A program made the position numbers and the translations under genes. The notes beneath the pieces were generated by a model. It saw nothing but the letters and a program-made list of their open reading frames with translations. It was not told the origin of the DNA and searched no databases. Shown here piece by piece: positions 34,337 through 43,705 of a stretch of 64,000 bases of DNA (within the stretch, counting starts at the first letter, position 1; every line of letters begins with the position of its first letter). Source of the DNA: Kitasatospora indigofera (lineage in GTDB: Bacteria; Actinomycetota; Actinomycetes; Streptomycetales; Streptomycetaceae); the NCBI RefSeq assembly GCF_014655955.1, contig NZ_BNBO01000004.1, positions 243,840 to 307,839 of the forward strand, given 5' to 3'.

Positions 34337-35748
34337 TGAATGGCTCCGACCGGCGCACCGCAGCGGCCTGCCCCTGCCCAGTCGCCCGCGACTCGCTCTA
34401 CACCCCCGTTCGGATCGTCGAACTGGACCTGGACGAACCGAGCGGGCTGCGCCCGCCGGGGGGCTCCGGCGCCGTCGACCCGGAAGGCCGCGTGTTGGCG
34501 TTGGTGCGGCTGCACGGACACCCGCTCGGATTGGTGAAAGCCACCGGCGCGCGCGGCGACCTCGCCGGGCTGCGCCGGGCGCTGGTCGATGCCGCCCATC
34601 GCGAGCTGCGGGTACCCGCCCGGTCCGACCGGACACCGGCCGCGATGACCCCGGCACCGTTCACCGCACCCTCCGTGCCCCGGCTCCCCGCCGCCGCACC
34701 CCGACCGGCCGAGCCGGCCGGACAGACCACCGCGGCACCCGCGGCGCGCCCGGGTCGGGCCGGCCGCGCCCGGGTGCCGGCGGACCCGCCCCTGATCAGC
34801 GTCATCGTCGCCACCCACAACCGGGAAGGCATGCTGCGCCAGTGCCTCGACTCCCTGCTGCGGAACGGCTATCCGCAGGTCGAGATCATCGTCGTGGACA
34901 ACGCCCCGGCGAGCGACGCCGCCGAAACGCTGGTCCGCGGGCGGTACCCGGGCCGGGTCCGCTACCTGCGCGAGCCGGTGGCGGGCCTGGCCCGGGCCCA
35001 CAACTGCGGCCTCGACGCGGCCCACGGCGAGCTGTGCGCCTTCACCGACGACGACACCCTCGCCGACCCGGCCTGGCTCACCTCGCTGGCCGCCGCCTTC
35101 GCCGCCGACCGCCGGATCGGGTGCGTCACCGGCCTGATCCTGCCGGCCGAGCTGGAGACCCCCGCCCAGGCCGCCCTGGAGAACCACGGCGGCTTCGGCA
35201 AGGGCTTCGCCGCCCGGACGTGGTCGCTCGCCGACCGCCGCCACGAGCCGCTCTTCCCGTTCGCGGCCGGGCGCTTCGGCTCCGGCGCCAACATGGCCTT
35301 CCGGACCGCCGAACTGCGCGCCATCGGCGGGTTCGACCCCGCCACCGGCACCGGGACACCCGCCCACGGCGGCGACGACCTGCTGGCCTTCTTCCGGATG
35401 CTGGTCGCCGGGCACACCCTGGCCTACGCGCCCGACGCGCTGATCTGGCACCGCCACCGGCGCACCATGGACGCCCTGCCCGCCCAGGCCTTCGGCTACG
35501 GCGCCGGCTTCGGCGCCTACCTGGCCGCTGCCCTCACCCATGAACCCGCCATGCTGCCCGCGCTGCTGCGCAGGCTCCCGCAGGGCCTCGGCCTCGCGGC
35601 CGGCCGGGTCCGCAGCCGGCCCGCCGCCGGCGGCCGGCCCTCGCTGCGCCTCGCCCGGCTGGAGATCCAGGGCCTGGTCTACGGGCCCGTCGGCTACCTG
35701 CGCAGCGTCTGGAAGCAGCGCGGCGTCCGAGCAGAGAGTTGTCCGTGA
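34336..35748 (+). CDS. GT2 glycosyltransferase with novel N-terminal domain (paralogue 1)
   Basis: A 470-residue protein. Residues about 25-95 form a domain I do not recognise (RIVELDLDEPSGLRPPG ... RVLALVRLHGHPLGLV), followed by a Pro/Ala linker. The GT2 catalytic domain starts LISVIVATHNREGMLRQCLD, with EIIVVDNAPASDAAETLV, the acidic CAFTDDDTLAD (DXD-like) and GGFDPATGTGTPAHGGDDL, the base-region motif. A C-terminal tail IQGLVYGPVGYLRSVWKQRG is shared with the next gene. ATG 34336 overlaps the preceding TGA (TGATG); ATG 34333 is also possible. It probably adds a sugar to the growing chain on the cytoplasmic face. Confidence 0.87.
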   Translation: MNGSDRRTAAACPCPVARDSLYTPVRIVELDLDEPSGLRPPGGSGAVDPEGRVLALVRLHGHPLGLVKATGARGDLAGLRRALVDAAHRELRVPARSDRTPAAMTPAPFTAPSVPRLPAAAPRPAEPAGQTTAAPAARPGRAGRARVPADPPLISVIVATHNREGMLRQCLDSLLRNGYPQVEIIVVDNAPASDAAETLVRGRYPGRVRYLREPVAGLARAHNCGLDAAHGELCAFTDDDTLADPAWLTSLAAAFAADRRIGCVTGLILPAELETPAQAALENHGGFGKGFAARTWSLADRRHEPLFPFAAGRFGSGANMAFRTAELRAIGGFDPATGTGTPAHGGDDLLAFFRMLVAGHTLAYAPDALIWHRHRRTMDALPAQAFGYGAGFGAYLAAALTHEPAMLPALLRRLPQGLGLAAGRVRSRPAAGGRPSLRLARLEIQGLVYGPVGYLRSVWKQRGVRAESCP

Positions 35749-37013
35749 TGTCTGACCGCACTGCCGGCCCGGCCCCCGCGCTGGCCCGGATCGTCGAACT
35801 CGACCTGGACGAGCCGAGCGGCCTGCGCCCGCCCGGTGCGGCCGGCACCGTCGAGCCGGCCGGCCCGGTGCTCGCGCTGGTGCGCTCCCAGGGGCACCCG
35901 ATCGGACTGGTCATGGGCAACGGCGCGGCCGGCGACCCGGCCGGCCTGCGCCGGGCCCTGGTCGAGGCGGCCCGCGAACTCCCGCTCCCGGACCGGCCCG
36001 ACGGGCCCGCCCCGGTGTCCGGGCCCCCCGCGACCGCCCGGCGGCCGCTGGTCAGCGTGATCGTCTGCACCCGCGACCGGACGGAGATGCTCCGGCGGAG
36101 CCTGGACTCGGTGGTCCGCACCGTCTACCCCGAGGCCGAGATCATCGTGGTCGACAACGCGCCGACCAGCGACGCCACCGAGCAGCTCGTCCGCACCCGC
36201 TACCCGGACCGGATCCGCTACGTCCGCGAGCCGGTGCCCGGTCTGTCCTGGGCCCGCAACCGGGGCCTGGCCGAGGCCCGCGGCGAGATCTGCGCCTTCA
36301 CCGACGACGACGCCATCGCCGACCCGCACTGGGTGGACGCCGTGGTGGAGACCTTCGCCCAGGACGAGGCCGTCGGCTGCGTGACCGGGCTGGTCCTGGC
36401 CGCCGAGCTGGAGACCGAGGCCCAGGTCCTGCTGGAGCAGTACGGCAGCTCCGCCCGCGGCTACGCGGCCCGGAGCTGGTCGCTGCGCGACAGCGCGGAC
36501 GACCCGCTGGTCCAGTTCTCGGTCGGCCGCTTCGGCTGCGGCGCCAACATGGCCTTCCGCACCGACGTGCTCCGCGGGTTCGGCGGCTTCGACACCGCGA
36601 CCGGCGCCGGCACCCCCGCCCGCGGCGGGGAGGACCTGCTGGCCTTCCTGCACGTGCTGAGCAGCGGCCGCACCGTGACCTACCAGCCCGACGCGATCGT
36701 CTGGCACCGCCACCGGCGCACCATGGACGCCCTCACCACCCAGGTCTTCAACTTCGGGGTGGGGTACGGGGCCTTCCTGGCCGCGGCGGTGTCCCGCGAG
36801 CCCGGCCTGCTGGTCGAGCTGGTGCGGCGGCTGCCCCGCGGGGTCTGGAACTGGCAGGCCGCCCGCCGCCGCCACGTGCGGTCCGCGCCGTCCGCCCGGA
36901 CCGTCCAGCGGCGGCTCGGGCACCTGGAGTTCGGCGGCCTGCTCTGCGGCCCGTTCGCCTACCTGGTGAGCCTGTGGAAGCAGCGCGGCCTGCAGCCGGG
37001 GGAGTGGCCGTGA
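35748..37013 (+). CDS. GT2 glycosyltransferase with novel N-terminal domain (paralogue 2)
   Basis: A 421-residue tandem paralogue of the preceding gene. It carries the same N-terminal domain (RIVELDLDEPSGLRPPG at about 14-30, VLALVRSQGHPIGLVMG), a shorter linker, the GT2 core (LVSVIVCTRDRTEMLRRSLD, EIIVVDNAPTSDATEQLV, CAFTDDDAIADPHWV, GGFDTATGAGTPARGGEDL) and the tail FGGLLCGPFAYLVSLWKQRG. The many identical motifs mean a duplication within the locus, with the differences in the acceptor-side region suggesting separate acceptors or donors. It starts TGATG-overlapped with its neighbour and ends the same way into the flippase. Confidence 0.87.
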   Translation: MSDRTAGPAPALARIVELDLDEPSGLRPPGAAGTVEPAGPVLALVRSQGHPIGLVMGNGAAGDPAGLRRALVEAARELPLPDRPDGPAPVSGPPATARRPLVSVIVCTRDRTEMLRRSLDSVVRTVYPEAEIIVVDNAPTSDATEQLVRTRYPDRIRYVREPVPGLSWARNRGLAEARGEICAFTDDDAIADPHWVDAVVETFAQDEAVGCVTGLVLAAELETEAQVLLEQYGSSARGYAARSWSLRDSADDPLVQFSVGRFGCGANMAFRTDVLRGFGGFDTATGAGTPARGGEDLLAFLHVLSSGRTVTYQPDAIVWHRHRRTMDALTTQVFNFGVGYGAFLAAAVSREPGLLVELVRRLPRGVWNWQAARRRHVRSAPSARTVQRRLGHLEFGGLLCGPFAYLVSLWKQRGLQPGEWP

Positions 37014-38395
37014 TGTCCGTCCTCGCCGCCCGGCGGACCGCCTCCGCGCGGCCGTGCTCCTGCCCGCAGCCCCTCCCCTGCCAGTGCTCGTACGCCACCC
37101 TGCTCAAGGCCCGCGTCAAGGCCGTCCGGGTGACCGGCCGCGGGGAGCCCCTGCTGCGCAACGGCCACATCCTGGCGGCCAGTTCGCTGCTGGCGGCGGG
37201 CCTGGGCTCGATGTTCTGGATCCTCGCCACCCGCTCCTACAGCGCCGAGACGGTCGGCCGCAGCTACGCCGCCCTCGCGGCCGCCTCCTTCCTCTCCACC
37301 CTGGGCAGCTTCAACCTCGGGGACGTCCTGGTGCGGTTCGTGCCGACCGCCGGCCGGCACACCCGCCGGCTGGTCCTGCGCTGCTACGTCACCAGCGCCG
37401 TGTTCAGCGCGCTGGCGGCCGGCGCCTTCCTGCTGCTGATCCCGCTGATCGCACCGGGCCTGGCGTACCTGCGCGAGCCGGTGATGGCGGCCGCCTTCAT
37501 GGCCGCGACGGCCGGCTACGCGCTGTTCGTCCTCCAGGACGGCGCGCTGACCGGACTGCGCCGCACCGGCTGGGTACTGGGCGAGAACGCCCTGTTCGCG
37601 ATCGCCAAGTCGGGGATGCTGGCCCTGTGCGCCGCGCTGGCCGTGGGGACGGGCATCCTGGTCTCCTGGTCGGTGGCGCTGGTCCTCGCGATCCTTCTCA
37701 CCAACCTGGTGCTGTTCGGCCGGGCGATGCCCGCGCGGCTGCGGTCCGACGGGTCCGGCCCGCCCGACGCCGCGCCGCCCCAGCGGGTCGCGCGGTACGC
37801 CACCGCCGACTACGTCGGCAACCTGTGCAGCGTCGCCACCTACAGCGTCGTGCCGCTGCTGGTGCTCAACCACCTCGGCGCCGGGCAGAGCGCCTACTAC
37901 TCGCTGGCCTTCATCATCGCCGACACCCTGTACGTGGCCGCGTTCAGCATGGGCCACTCGCTGGTCGTCGAGGGGGCCGACGCCCCCGAGCGGCTGGTGG
38001 AGCTGGCCCGGCACATGCTGCGCCACTCCGGCCTGCTGCTGGCCGGCGCGGTGGCCGTGGTGGTGGCCGCCGCCCCCTGGATCCTCGGGCTCTTCGGGCC
38101 CGACTACGCCTCGCACGGCACCACCGTGCTGCGCCTGATGGTGCTCGCCGCGGTACCCAACGCGGTGCTCAGCGTCGCCATCCAGGTGGCCCGGGTGCGC
38201 CGGTCGGTGACCTGGATGATCGGACTGCGGCTGGCCTTCGCCGTCGTGGTGATCAGCCTCGCCGCGGGCCTGCTGCCGCTGCTGGGCCTCAACGGGGTCG
38301 GCCTCGCCTGGCTGGCCGCCGAATGCGCCCTCGCCGTCCCGCTGCTGCTGACCCTGCGGCGCTGGCTGCCCCTCGCGAACCGGAGGCCGACATGA
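37013..38395 (+). CDS. Polysaccharide flippase (Wzx/MATE-like membrane protein)
   Basis: A 460-residue polytopic membrane protein with about 12 hydrophobic helices and a 50-residue Cys-containing basic N-terminus. Helices such as ILAASSLLAAGLGSMFWILA, SLLAGAVAVV-type stretches near 340 and the conserved pattern LFGPDYASHGTTVLRLMVLA are typical of the MOP superfamily (Wzx O-antigen and exopolysaccharide flippases). It would move lipid-linked repeat units across the membrane. ATG 37013 overlaps the upstream stop (TGATG); its own TGA overlaps the next ATG (ATGA). Confidence 0.85.
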   Translation: MSVLAARRTASARPCSCPQPLPCQCSYATLLKARVKAVRVTGRGEPLLRNGHILAASSLLAAGLGSMFWILATRSYSAETVGRSYAALAAASFLSTLGSFNLGDVLVRFVPTAGRHTRRLVLRCYVTSAVFSALAAGAFLLLIPLIAPGLAYLREPVMAAAFMAATAGYALFVLQDGALTGLRRTGWVLGENALFAIAKSGMLALCAALAVGTGILVSWSVALVLAILLTNLVLFGRAMPARLRSDGSGPPDAAPPQRVARYATADYVGNLCSVATYSVVPLLVLNHLGAGQSAYYSLAFIIADTLYVAAFSMGHSLVVEGADAPERLVELARHMLRHSGLLLAGAVAVVVAAAPWILGLFGPDYASHGTTVLRLMVLAAVPNAVLSVAIQVARVRRSVTWMIGLRLAFAVVVISLAAGLLPLLGLNGVGLAWLAAECALAVPLLLTLRRWLPLANRRPT

Positions 38396-39408
38396 CCGCC
38401 CCAGCCGAACCCACCCTGTCCGTCGTCGTCTGCGCCTACACCCCGGACCGCTGGGACGACATCTGCGCCGCGGTCGCCTCCGTCCGCGCCCAGCACCCGC
38501 CGCCCGCCGAACTGCTGCTGGTGATCGACCACTGCCCCGGGCTGGAGCGCCGGGCCGCCGCCGAACTGCCGGCCCGGGTGCTCGCCAACACCGGCCCCAA
38601 GGGCCTCTCCGGGGCCCGCAACACCGGGATGGCGGCCGCCGCCGGCGAGGTCGTGGCCTTCCTGGACGACGACGCCGTCGCCGCCCCCGGCTGGGCGGCC
38701 CGGCTGCTGGCCGGCTACCGCGACCCCGCCGTGCTCGGCGTCGGCGGCCTGGTCGAGCCGTGGTGGGAGACCGGCCGCCCCCGCTGGTTCCCGCCCGAGT
38801 TCGACTGGGTGGTCGGCTGCTCCTACCGCGGTCTTCCCCGGCACGCCTGTGCGGTCAGGAACTTCATCGGCGCCAACATGTCCTTCCGGCGGGCCGAGGC
38901 GCTCGCCGCCGGAGGGTTCCGCACCGAACTCGGCCGGGTCGGCAGCAGGCCGCTCGGCTGCGAGGAGACCGAGCTGTGCCTGCGGATCGCCGCCCGCACC
39001 CCGGCCGCCCTGCTGCGCCACGAACCCGGCGCGGTGGTCCGCCACCACGTCCCGCCCGCCCGCACCAGCTGGGCGTACTTCCGGGCCCGCTGCTACGCGG
39101 AGGGCCGCTCCAAGGCCGTGGTGGCACGGCTGGCCGGCGCCCGCCCGGCGCTCTCCAGCGAACGCGGCTACCTGCTGCACACCCTGCCCGGTGCGATCGC
39201 CCGCGGGCTGCGCCGGGGCGAACTGCGGAGCGTCGGGGCGACCCTCGCCGGCGCCGGGACCACCGCCTTCGGGTACGCGCTCGGCAGGCTCGCCCGGCCG
39301 GTGCCGCCGGGGCGGTCCGGCCGCCGCGGCGGGCCCGCCCCGCGGGTGCCCGCCGCCGAGGCGCCGGCCACCGAGGGGTCCGCCACCGCCGGGCCGCGGA
39401 GCGCGTGA
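38392..39408 (+). CDS. GT2 glycosyltransferase
   Basis: A 338-residue family 2 glycosyltransferase. The GT-A fold starts TLSVVVCAYTPDRWDDICAA, followed by LLLVIDHC and the NTGPKGLSGARNTGMAAA motif, then VVAFLDDDAVAAPGW (DXD). The region FIGANMSFRRAEALAAGGF and GCEETELCLRIA places the catalytic base (Glu-Glu in CEET). The C-terminal YFRARCYAEGRSKAVVARLAG is typical of glucosyl/rhamnosyl-type EPS transferases. The last 40 residues are Pro/Ala-rich. Coupled to the flippase by ATGA overlap; next gene follows after 12 bases. Confidence 0.87.
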   Translation: MTAPAEPTLSVVVCAYTPDRWDDICAAVASVRAQHPPPAELLLVIDHCPGLERRAAAELPARVLANTGPKGLSGARNTGMAAAAGEVVAFLDDDAVAAPGWAARLLAGYRDPAVLGVGGLVEPWWETGRPRWFPPEFDWVVGCSYRGLPRHACAVRNFIGANMSFRRAEALAAGGFRTELGRVGSRPLGCEETELCLRIAARTPAALLRHEPGAVVRHHVPPARTSWAYFRARCYAEGRSKAVVARLAGARPALSSERGYLLHTLPGAIARGLRRGELRSVGATLAGAGTTAFGYALGRLARPVPPGRSGRRGGPAPRVPAAEAPATEGSATAGPRSA

Positions 39409-39420
39409 GGAGTATTGATC

Positions 39421-40233
39421 ATGATGGCCGTGCCGGTCTTCCTCTACCACTCGGTCTCGGACGACCCGCCGTCGTGGATCGCGCCCTTCACCGTGACCCC
39501 ACGCGTCTTCCGGGAGCAGCTCGACCGGATCACGGACAGCGGCCTGTCGGTGGTACCGCTGCGCCGGCTGGTCTCCGCCCTCCACGGCGGACCCCCGCTG
39601 CCGCCCGGATCGGCCGTCCTGACCTTCGACGACGGATTCGCCGACTTCTACTGGACGGTCGCGCCGGTCCTCGCCGACCTGGGCATGCCGGCCACCCTCT
39701 ACGTCACCGTCGGGGCCGTCCACCCGCCCGGCGGGCAGCCCACCGGCAGCCTGCTGCCGCCCGCCCGGATGCTGAACTGGCGCCAGGTCACCATGCTGGA
39801 CGCGGTCGGCATCGAGATCGGCGGCCACTCCCAGACCCACGCCCAGCTGGACACCGTCCAGGCCCGGCAGTGCGCCGACGAGGTCGTCGGCAGCAAACGC
39901 CGGCTGGAGGAGGCGCTCGGCCACGAGGTCACGGCCTTCGCCTACCCGCACGGGTACTCCAGCCCGGGGCTGCGCACCAAGGTGCGCCAGGCCGGGTGGA
40001 CCTCGGCGACCGCGGTGGGCAACCGGTTCAGCTCGAACGCGGACGACCCGATGCGGATCTCCCGGCTGATGGTCCGGGGCGACACCCCGCCGGCCGTGTT
40101 CGAAGACTGGACGGCGGGCCGCGGGGCCGGCGTGGCGCCGGCCCCGGAACGCCTGGCGACCAAGGGCTGGCGGACGTACCGCCGCCTGCGGGCCGCGCTG
40201 GGCAGCCCGGTCGGCGGACCGGAGCTGCTGTGA
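39421..40233 (+). CDS. Polysaccharide deacetylase (CE4)
   Basis: A 270-residue carbohydrate esterase family 4 protein that likely removes N- or O-acetyl groups from the polymer or its lipid-linked units. Motif 1 VLTFDDGFADFYW supplies the base and a metal Asp, motif 2 GGHSQTHAQLD supplies the two metal His, and FAYPHGYSSPGLR is motif 3. No signal peptide is seen, so it is placed on the cytoplasmic side unless exported otherwise. ATG 39421 is chosen, eight bases after GAGGAG; a TTG at 39415 lies too close. Its place between glycosyltransferase and polymerase-type genes suggests that the polymer contains an amino or acetylated sugar. Confidence 0.88.
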   Translation: MMAVPVFLYHSVSDDPPSWIAPFTVTPRVFREQLDRITDSGLSVVPLRRLVSALHGGPPLPPGSAVLTFDDGFADFYWTVAPVLADLGMPATLYVTVGAVHPPGGQPTGSLLPPARMLNWRQVTMLDAVGIEIGGHSQTHAQLDTVQARQCADEVVGSKRRLEEALGHEVTAFAYPHGYSSPGLRTKVRQAGWTSATAVGNRFSSNADDPMRISRLMVRGDTPPAVFEDWTAGRGAGVAPAPERLATKGWRTYRRLRAALGSPVGGPELL

Positions 40234-40287
40234 TGGACACCGTGCGAGACCCGTCACCGTGCGGGGCCCTCCCGAGGAGGCAGTCGG

Positions 40288-42240
40288 ATGATTGAGCAGC
40301 AGATCACCGACACGCCGCGCCCGCCCATCCGCTGGGCCCGCCGCTCGGGCCCGGCCGTCCGGCCCGTCCGCCGGACCCTCCGGCAGCGGCTCGCCGCCCC
40401 CGGGGTCGCCGGCTGGGCGGTGCGGGCCCCGCTGCCGGTCGCCCTGGTGCTCTGGCTGGTGGCGCTGCGCGGCGCGCGGCTCGACCGGATGGGCACCCTC
40501 GGGCTGCTCCAGGCGCTCCCGCTGCCCTACTGGCTGGGCCTGGTCGTCATCACCGTCGGCTTCGCCGCCGCGCTGCGCGACCCCAGGCTGCCGCAGCGCT
40601 GGCCGGCCGCCTACGTGCTGGGCCTGATCACGATGGTCCACGCCACCCCCAGCGTGCTCTACCCGACCCTGCGCTACGCCTGGGCCTGGAAGCACATCGC
40701 GATCGTCGACGCCGTGATGCGGCACAACGGCACCGTCCCGAACGCCCACGAGCTGGACATCTACAACCGGTGGCCCGGCTTCTTCGACCTGAACGTGCTC
40801 TTCCTGCGGGCGACCGGCCTGCACTCGGCGCTCGGCTACGCCTCCTGGTACCCGCTGCTGGCCAACGTCCTGCTGATCGGCCCGCTGCTGCTGATCTACC
40901 GCTCGCTCACCAAGGACCGCCGGCTGATCTGGGGCGGGGTCTGGCTCTACTTCGCGACCTCCTGGGTCGGGCAGGACTACTTCGCGCCGCAGGCCTTCGC
41001 CTACTTCCTGTTCCTGATCGTGATCGGGCTGGTCCTGCGGCAGCTGGCGGCCCGGCGGGCGGCCGCCCGCGCGCCCGGCGCCCCCTCCCCGGAGCCGTCC
41101 GCCGCACCGCCCGTGGCGCCGTCCGCGGTACCCGGGGTGCCGGGCGCGCGGGCCCTGAGCCTGTTCACCGACGCCCCCGCGCGCGGCGGCTGGCGGCTCG
41201 CCCCGTTCGGTCTGCTGCTGGTGCTGACCGGGGCGATCGTCACCTCCCACCCGCTGACCCCGATGATGCTGATCAGCTTCCTGCTGCTGCTCTCGCTGCC
41301 CCGGGCGAACCGCGCGGTGGTGCTGCCGGTGCTGGCCGCCGCGGCCGGCCTGACCCTGCTCTGGGACGCCACCGTGGCCCGCCCGTACCTGGCGTCCAAC
41401 ATCAGCGCCCTGGTCGGCGCGCTCTCCTCGCCGGACCGCAACGCGGTGTCGGGCTTCGCCGGGCTGGCCGCCGCGGCGCCGGCCCAGGTGATGGCCTCCT
41501 GGGTGGACCGCGGGCTGACCGCCACCGTCCTGCTGCTGGCCCTCGCGGCGGCGTGCCGCCGCCGCTGGCGCCGGACACCGCTGCCGCTGCTCCTGCTGGC
41601 GCCGTTCCCGCTGCTGCTGGCCAACCCGTACGGCGGAGAGATGATCTTCCGGGCCTACCTCTTCGCGCTGCCGGCCGCCGCCTTCCTGATCGCGACCCTG
41701 ATCGCCCGCACCCCGCGCCACCCCCGGACCGGGACGGTGGTCCACTCGGTCGTGCTGCTGGCCCTGCTCGCCGGGACGCTCTGCGGCTACTACAGCAAGG
41801 AGGCCATCAACTACTTCACCCCGCAGGAGGTCGCCGCCGGGCAGTACCTCGCCCAGAACGCGCCGCCCGGTTCGCAGATCGTGGTGCTCACCGCGGACCT
41901 GCCCGGGTTCGAACTCCGCTACGAGCAGCGGGTCCGCACCGTGCTGGCCCAGCAGACCGTCGCCGACCGGCGCGCCCTGCTGGCCGATCCGGCGTCCACG
42001 CTGGAGAGCACCATGTCCGACCCCGCGGTGGTCGGGCCGTCCTTCCTGGTGCTGACCCGGGCCCAGGCCGCCGAGTGCGAGCTGACCGGCGTCTTCCCCA
42101 CGGACACCCTGGGGAAGGTCCGGCTCGCGGCGTCCGGCATGCCGACCCTGCGACCGGTCTTCGCCAACCACGACGCGGTGATCTACCGCCACGTCACGCC
42201 CGTGGTCGGCACCGGCCTGTTCGCCGCCCACCCGCGCTGA
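40288..42240 (+). CDS. Large multi-pass membrane protein, candidate polymerase or GT-C transferase
   Basis: A 650-residue protein with roughly 12 to 14 membrane helices and a basic N-terminal arm. Between early helices is a conserved-looking outer loop, AVMRHNGTVPNAHELDIYNRWPGFFDLN, and WYPLLANVLLIGPLLLIYRS; the C-terminal ~110 residues are soluble and extracytoplasmic (GSQIVVLTADLPGFELRYEQ). A HELD/NRWPG loop after the first helices is reminiscent of GT-C glycosyltransferases and O-unit polymerases, so it may join repeat units (Wzy role) or glycosylate with polyprenyl donors. No specific family is certain. ATG 40288 follows CGAGGAGG; a 54-base spacer separates it from the deacetylase. Confidence 0.7.
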   Translation: MIEQQITDTPRPPIRWARRSGPAVRPVRRTLRQRLAAPGVAGWAVRAPLPVALVLWLVALRGARLDRMGTLGLLQALPLPYWLGLVVITVGFAAALRDPRLPQRWPAAYVLGLITMVHATPSVLYPTLRYAWAWKHIAIVDAVMRHNGTVPNAHELDIYNRWPGFFDLNVLFLRATGLHSALGYASWYPLLANVLLIGPLLLIYRSLTKDRRLIWGGVWLYFATSWVGQDYFAPQAFAYFLFLIVIGLVLRQLAARRAAARAPGAPSPEPSAAPPVAPSAVPGVPGARALSLFTDAPARGGWRLAPFGLLLVLTGAIVTSHPLTPMMLISFLLLLSLPRANRAVVLPVLAAAAGLTLLWDATVARPYLASNISALVGALSSPDRNAVSGFAGLAAAAPAQVMASWVDRGLTATVLLLALAAACRRRWRRTPLPLLLLAPFPLLLANPYGGEMIFRAYLFALPAAAFLIATLIARTPRHPRTGTVVHSVVLLALLAGTLCGYYSKEAINYFTPQEVAAGQYLAQNAPPGSQIVVLTADLPGFELRYEQRVRTVLAQQTVADRRALLADPASTLESTMSDPAVVGPSFLVLTRAQAAECELTGVFPTDTLGKVRLAASGMPTLRPVFANHDAVIYRHVTPVVGTGLFAAHPR

Positions 42241-42290
42241 GGTGGGCACGGTGACCGGGACGCGGGCACAGTGAGGAGGTGGGAACAGTG

Positions 42291-43688
42291 ATGAGGCGGC
42301 CGCGGTGGATCACCCCGCGCGGGGTGCTCGCCCTCTCCGGCTGGGCGGCCCTGGCGGCCACCCTGCTGCCGGCCGGCGGCCCGCTGCGGGTCGCGCTGAC
42401 GGCCGCCTTCCTGCTGGTCTGCCCGGGCTTCGCGCTGCTCCTGCGGGCCCGGCCCACGCCGGCCCCGCTGGCCACCCGGCCCGGCCGGACGGCCACGGCC
42501 GCCCTGGTGGTGGCGCTGAGCACGTCGGCGTCGCTGCTGGTGGCCGTGCCGCTCTTCCTGGGCGGCGCGTTCACCGTGGCCAGGGCACTGGCCGTGCTGG
42601 CGGCGCTGACCACGGCGCTGGTGCTGCTGCCGCGCCGCCGCCGGGCCGTCCCCGAGCCGTGGAAGCGGGCCCCGGAGGAGCACGGACCGCAGGGGAGTGA
42701 GCCGCGGCGGGCCGCCGCCCCGGTCCCGGAGCGGCCAGGCTCCCCGTCCGGCTCCCCGTCCGGCTCCCTGCCCGGCTCCCCGTCCGGTCGGGGGACGGCG
42801 CGGCGGCAGGCCGCCGGGCTGTCCGTCGCCGTCCTGCTCCTGCTCAGCACGGCCTGCGCCGGCGCCCTCACCAGCTCCGGACGGCCGCTGACCGCCGACC
42901 CCGAGCCGTCCGACACCCCCGGGAGGCTGGGCACGCCCGCTCCCACCGACCAGCCGGTGGCCCCGGGCCCCTGGCACCAGGTCTTCCGGGACGACTTCGA
43001 CGGGACGACCCTGAACGCCTCCGACTGGGTGACCTGCTACGACTGGGTGCTCGGCGGCGGCTGCACCAACGCGGGCAACGGCGAGGAGGAGTGGTACCAG
43101 CCCGGCCAGGTCGAGGTGTCCGACGGTGTCCTGACGCTGAACGCCCAGCGCGGCAAGCAGCACGGCAGCGACGGCCGGACGTACCCCTGGGCCTCCGGCA
43201 TGGTCAGCACCGGCCGTGACTCGTACAGCGGTACACCCCGCCACACCTTCACCTACGGGTACTTCGCCGCGGCGGTCAACGTCCCGGCGGAGCCGGCCGG
43301 CTTCTTCCCGGCCTTCTGGCTGATCCCCGCCGCCACCCGGGGCACCCCGCCCGAGCTGGACATCGCCGAGTTCCCCAACACCAACCAGTACCTGGACATG
43401 AACCTGCACTGGCGCACCCCCGACGGCAACGACGCGCACGTCGGACGCCGCTACGGCCCGGCGGAGTTCGCCTCCGGGTACCACGTCCTCGCGCTGGACT
43501 GGGAGCGCGACTCCGTCACCTGGTACGTCGACGGGGTAGAAAGGTTCAAGGTCGCCGATCCCTCGCAGGTCCCGAACGTGGCGATGGAGCTGGTGATCAA
43601 CCTCGCGGTGGGCTACCTGCAGTCACCGCCGCCCACCGTCGACACCGCCCAGCTCCACGTCCAGTGGGTCGGGGTCTGGCAGCACTGA
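42291..43688 (+). CDS. Membrane-anchored GH16 family hydrolase
   Basis: A 465-residue protein. The N-terminus has two to three hydrophobic segments (GVLALSGWAALAATLLPAG; ALVVALSTSASLLVAVPLFL; ALAVLAALTTALVLL), a Ser/Gly/Pro linker with short repeats near 142-160, then a lipoprotein- or anchor-like segment (SVAVLLLLSTACAG). The GH16 domain follows (about 225-465): QVFRDDFDGTTLNASDW, EWYQPGQVEVSDGVLTLNAQ and the catalytic ELDIAEF (E-x-D-x-x-E). GH16 enzymes cleave beta-1,3/1,4-glucans or related polymers, so this one may trim or release the polysaccharide. GTG 42288, adjacent to ATG 42291, is an alternative start after GAGGAGG. Confidence 0.85.
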   Translation: MRRPRWITPRGVLALSGWAALAATLLPAGGPLRVALTAAFLLVCPGFALLLRARPTPAPLATRPGRTATAALVVALSTSASLLVAVPLFLGGAFTVARALAVLAALTTALVLLPRRRRAVPEPWKRAPEEHGPQGSEPRRAAAPVPERPGSPSGSPSGSLPGSPSGRGTARRQAAGLSVAVLLLLSTACAGALTSSGRPLTADPEPSDTPGRLGTPAPTDQPVAPGPWHQVFRDDFDGTTLNASDWVTCYDWVLGGGCTNAGNGEEEWYQPGQVEVSDGVLTLNAQRGKQHGSDGRTYPWASGMVSTGRDSYSGTPRHTFTYGYFAAAVNVPAEPAGFFPAFWLIPAATRGTPPELDIAEFPNTNQYLDMNLHWRTPDGNDAHVGRRYGPAEFASGYHVLALDWERDSVTWYVDGVERFKVADPSQVPNVAMELVINLAVGYLQSPPPTVDTAQLHVQWVGVWQH

Positions 43689-43705
43689 GCGGAGGAGACA
43701 CCGGC

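Noticed and set aside
38104..42249. Open frame of about 1380 codons on the minus strand through the exopolysaccharide locus
   Set aside because: It is antisense to four genes with clear glycosyltransferase, deacetylase and membrane-protein motifs and has none of its own.
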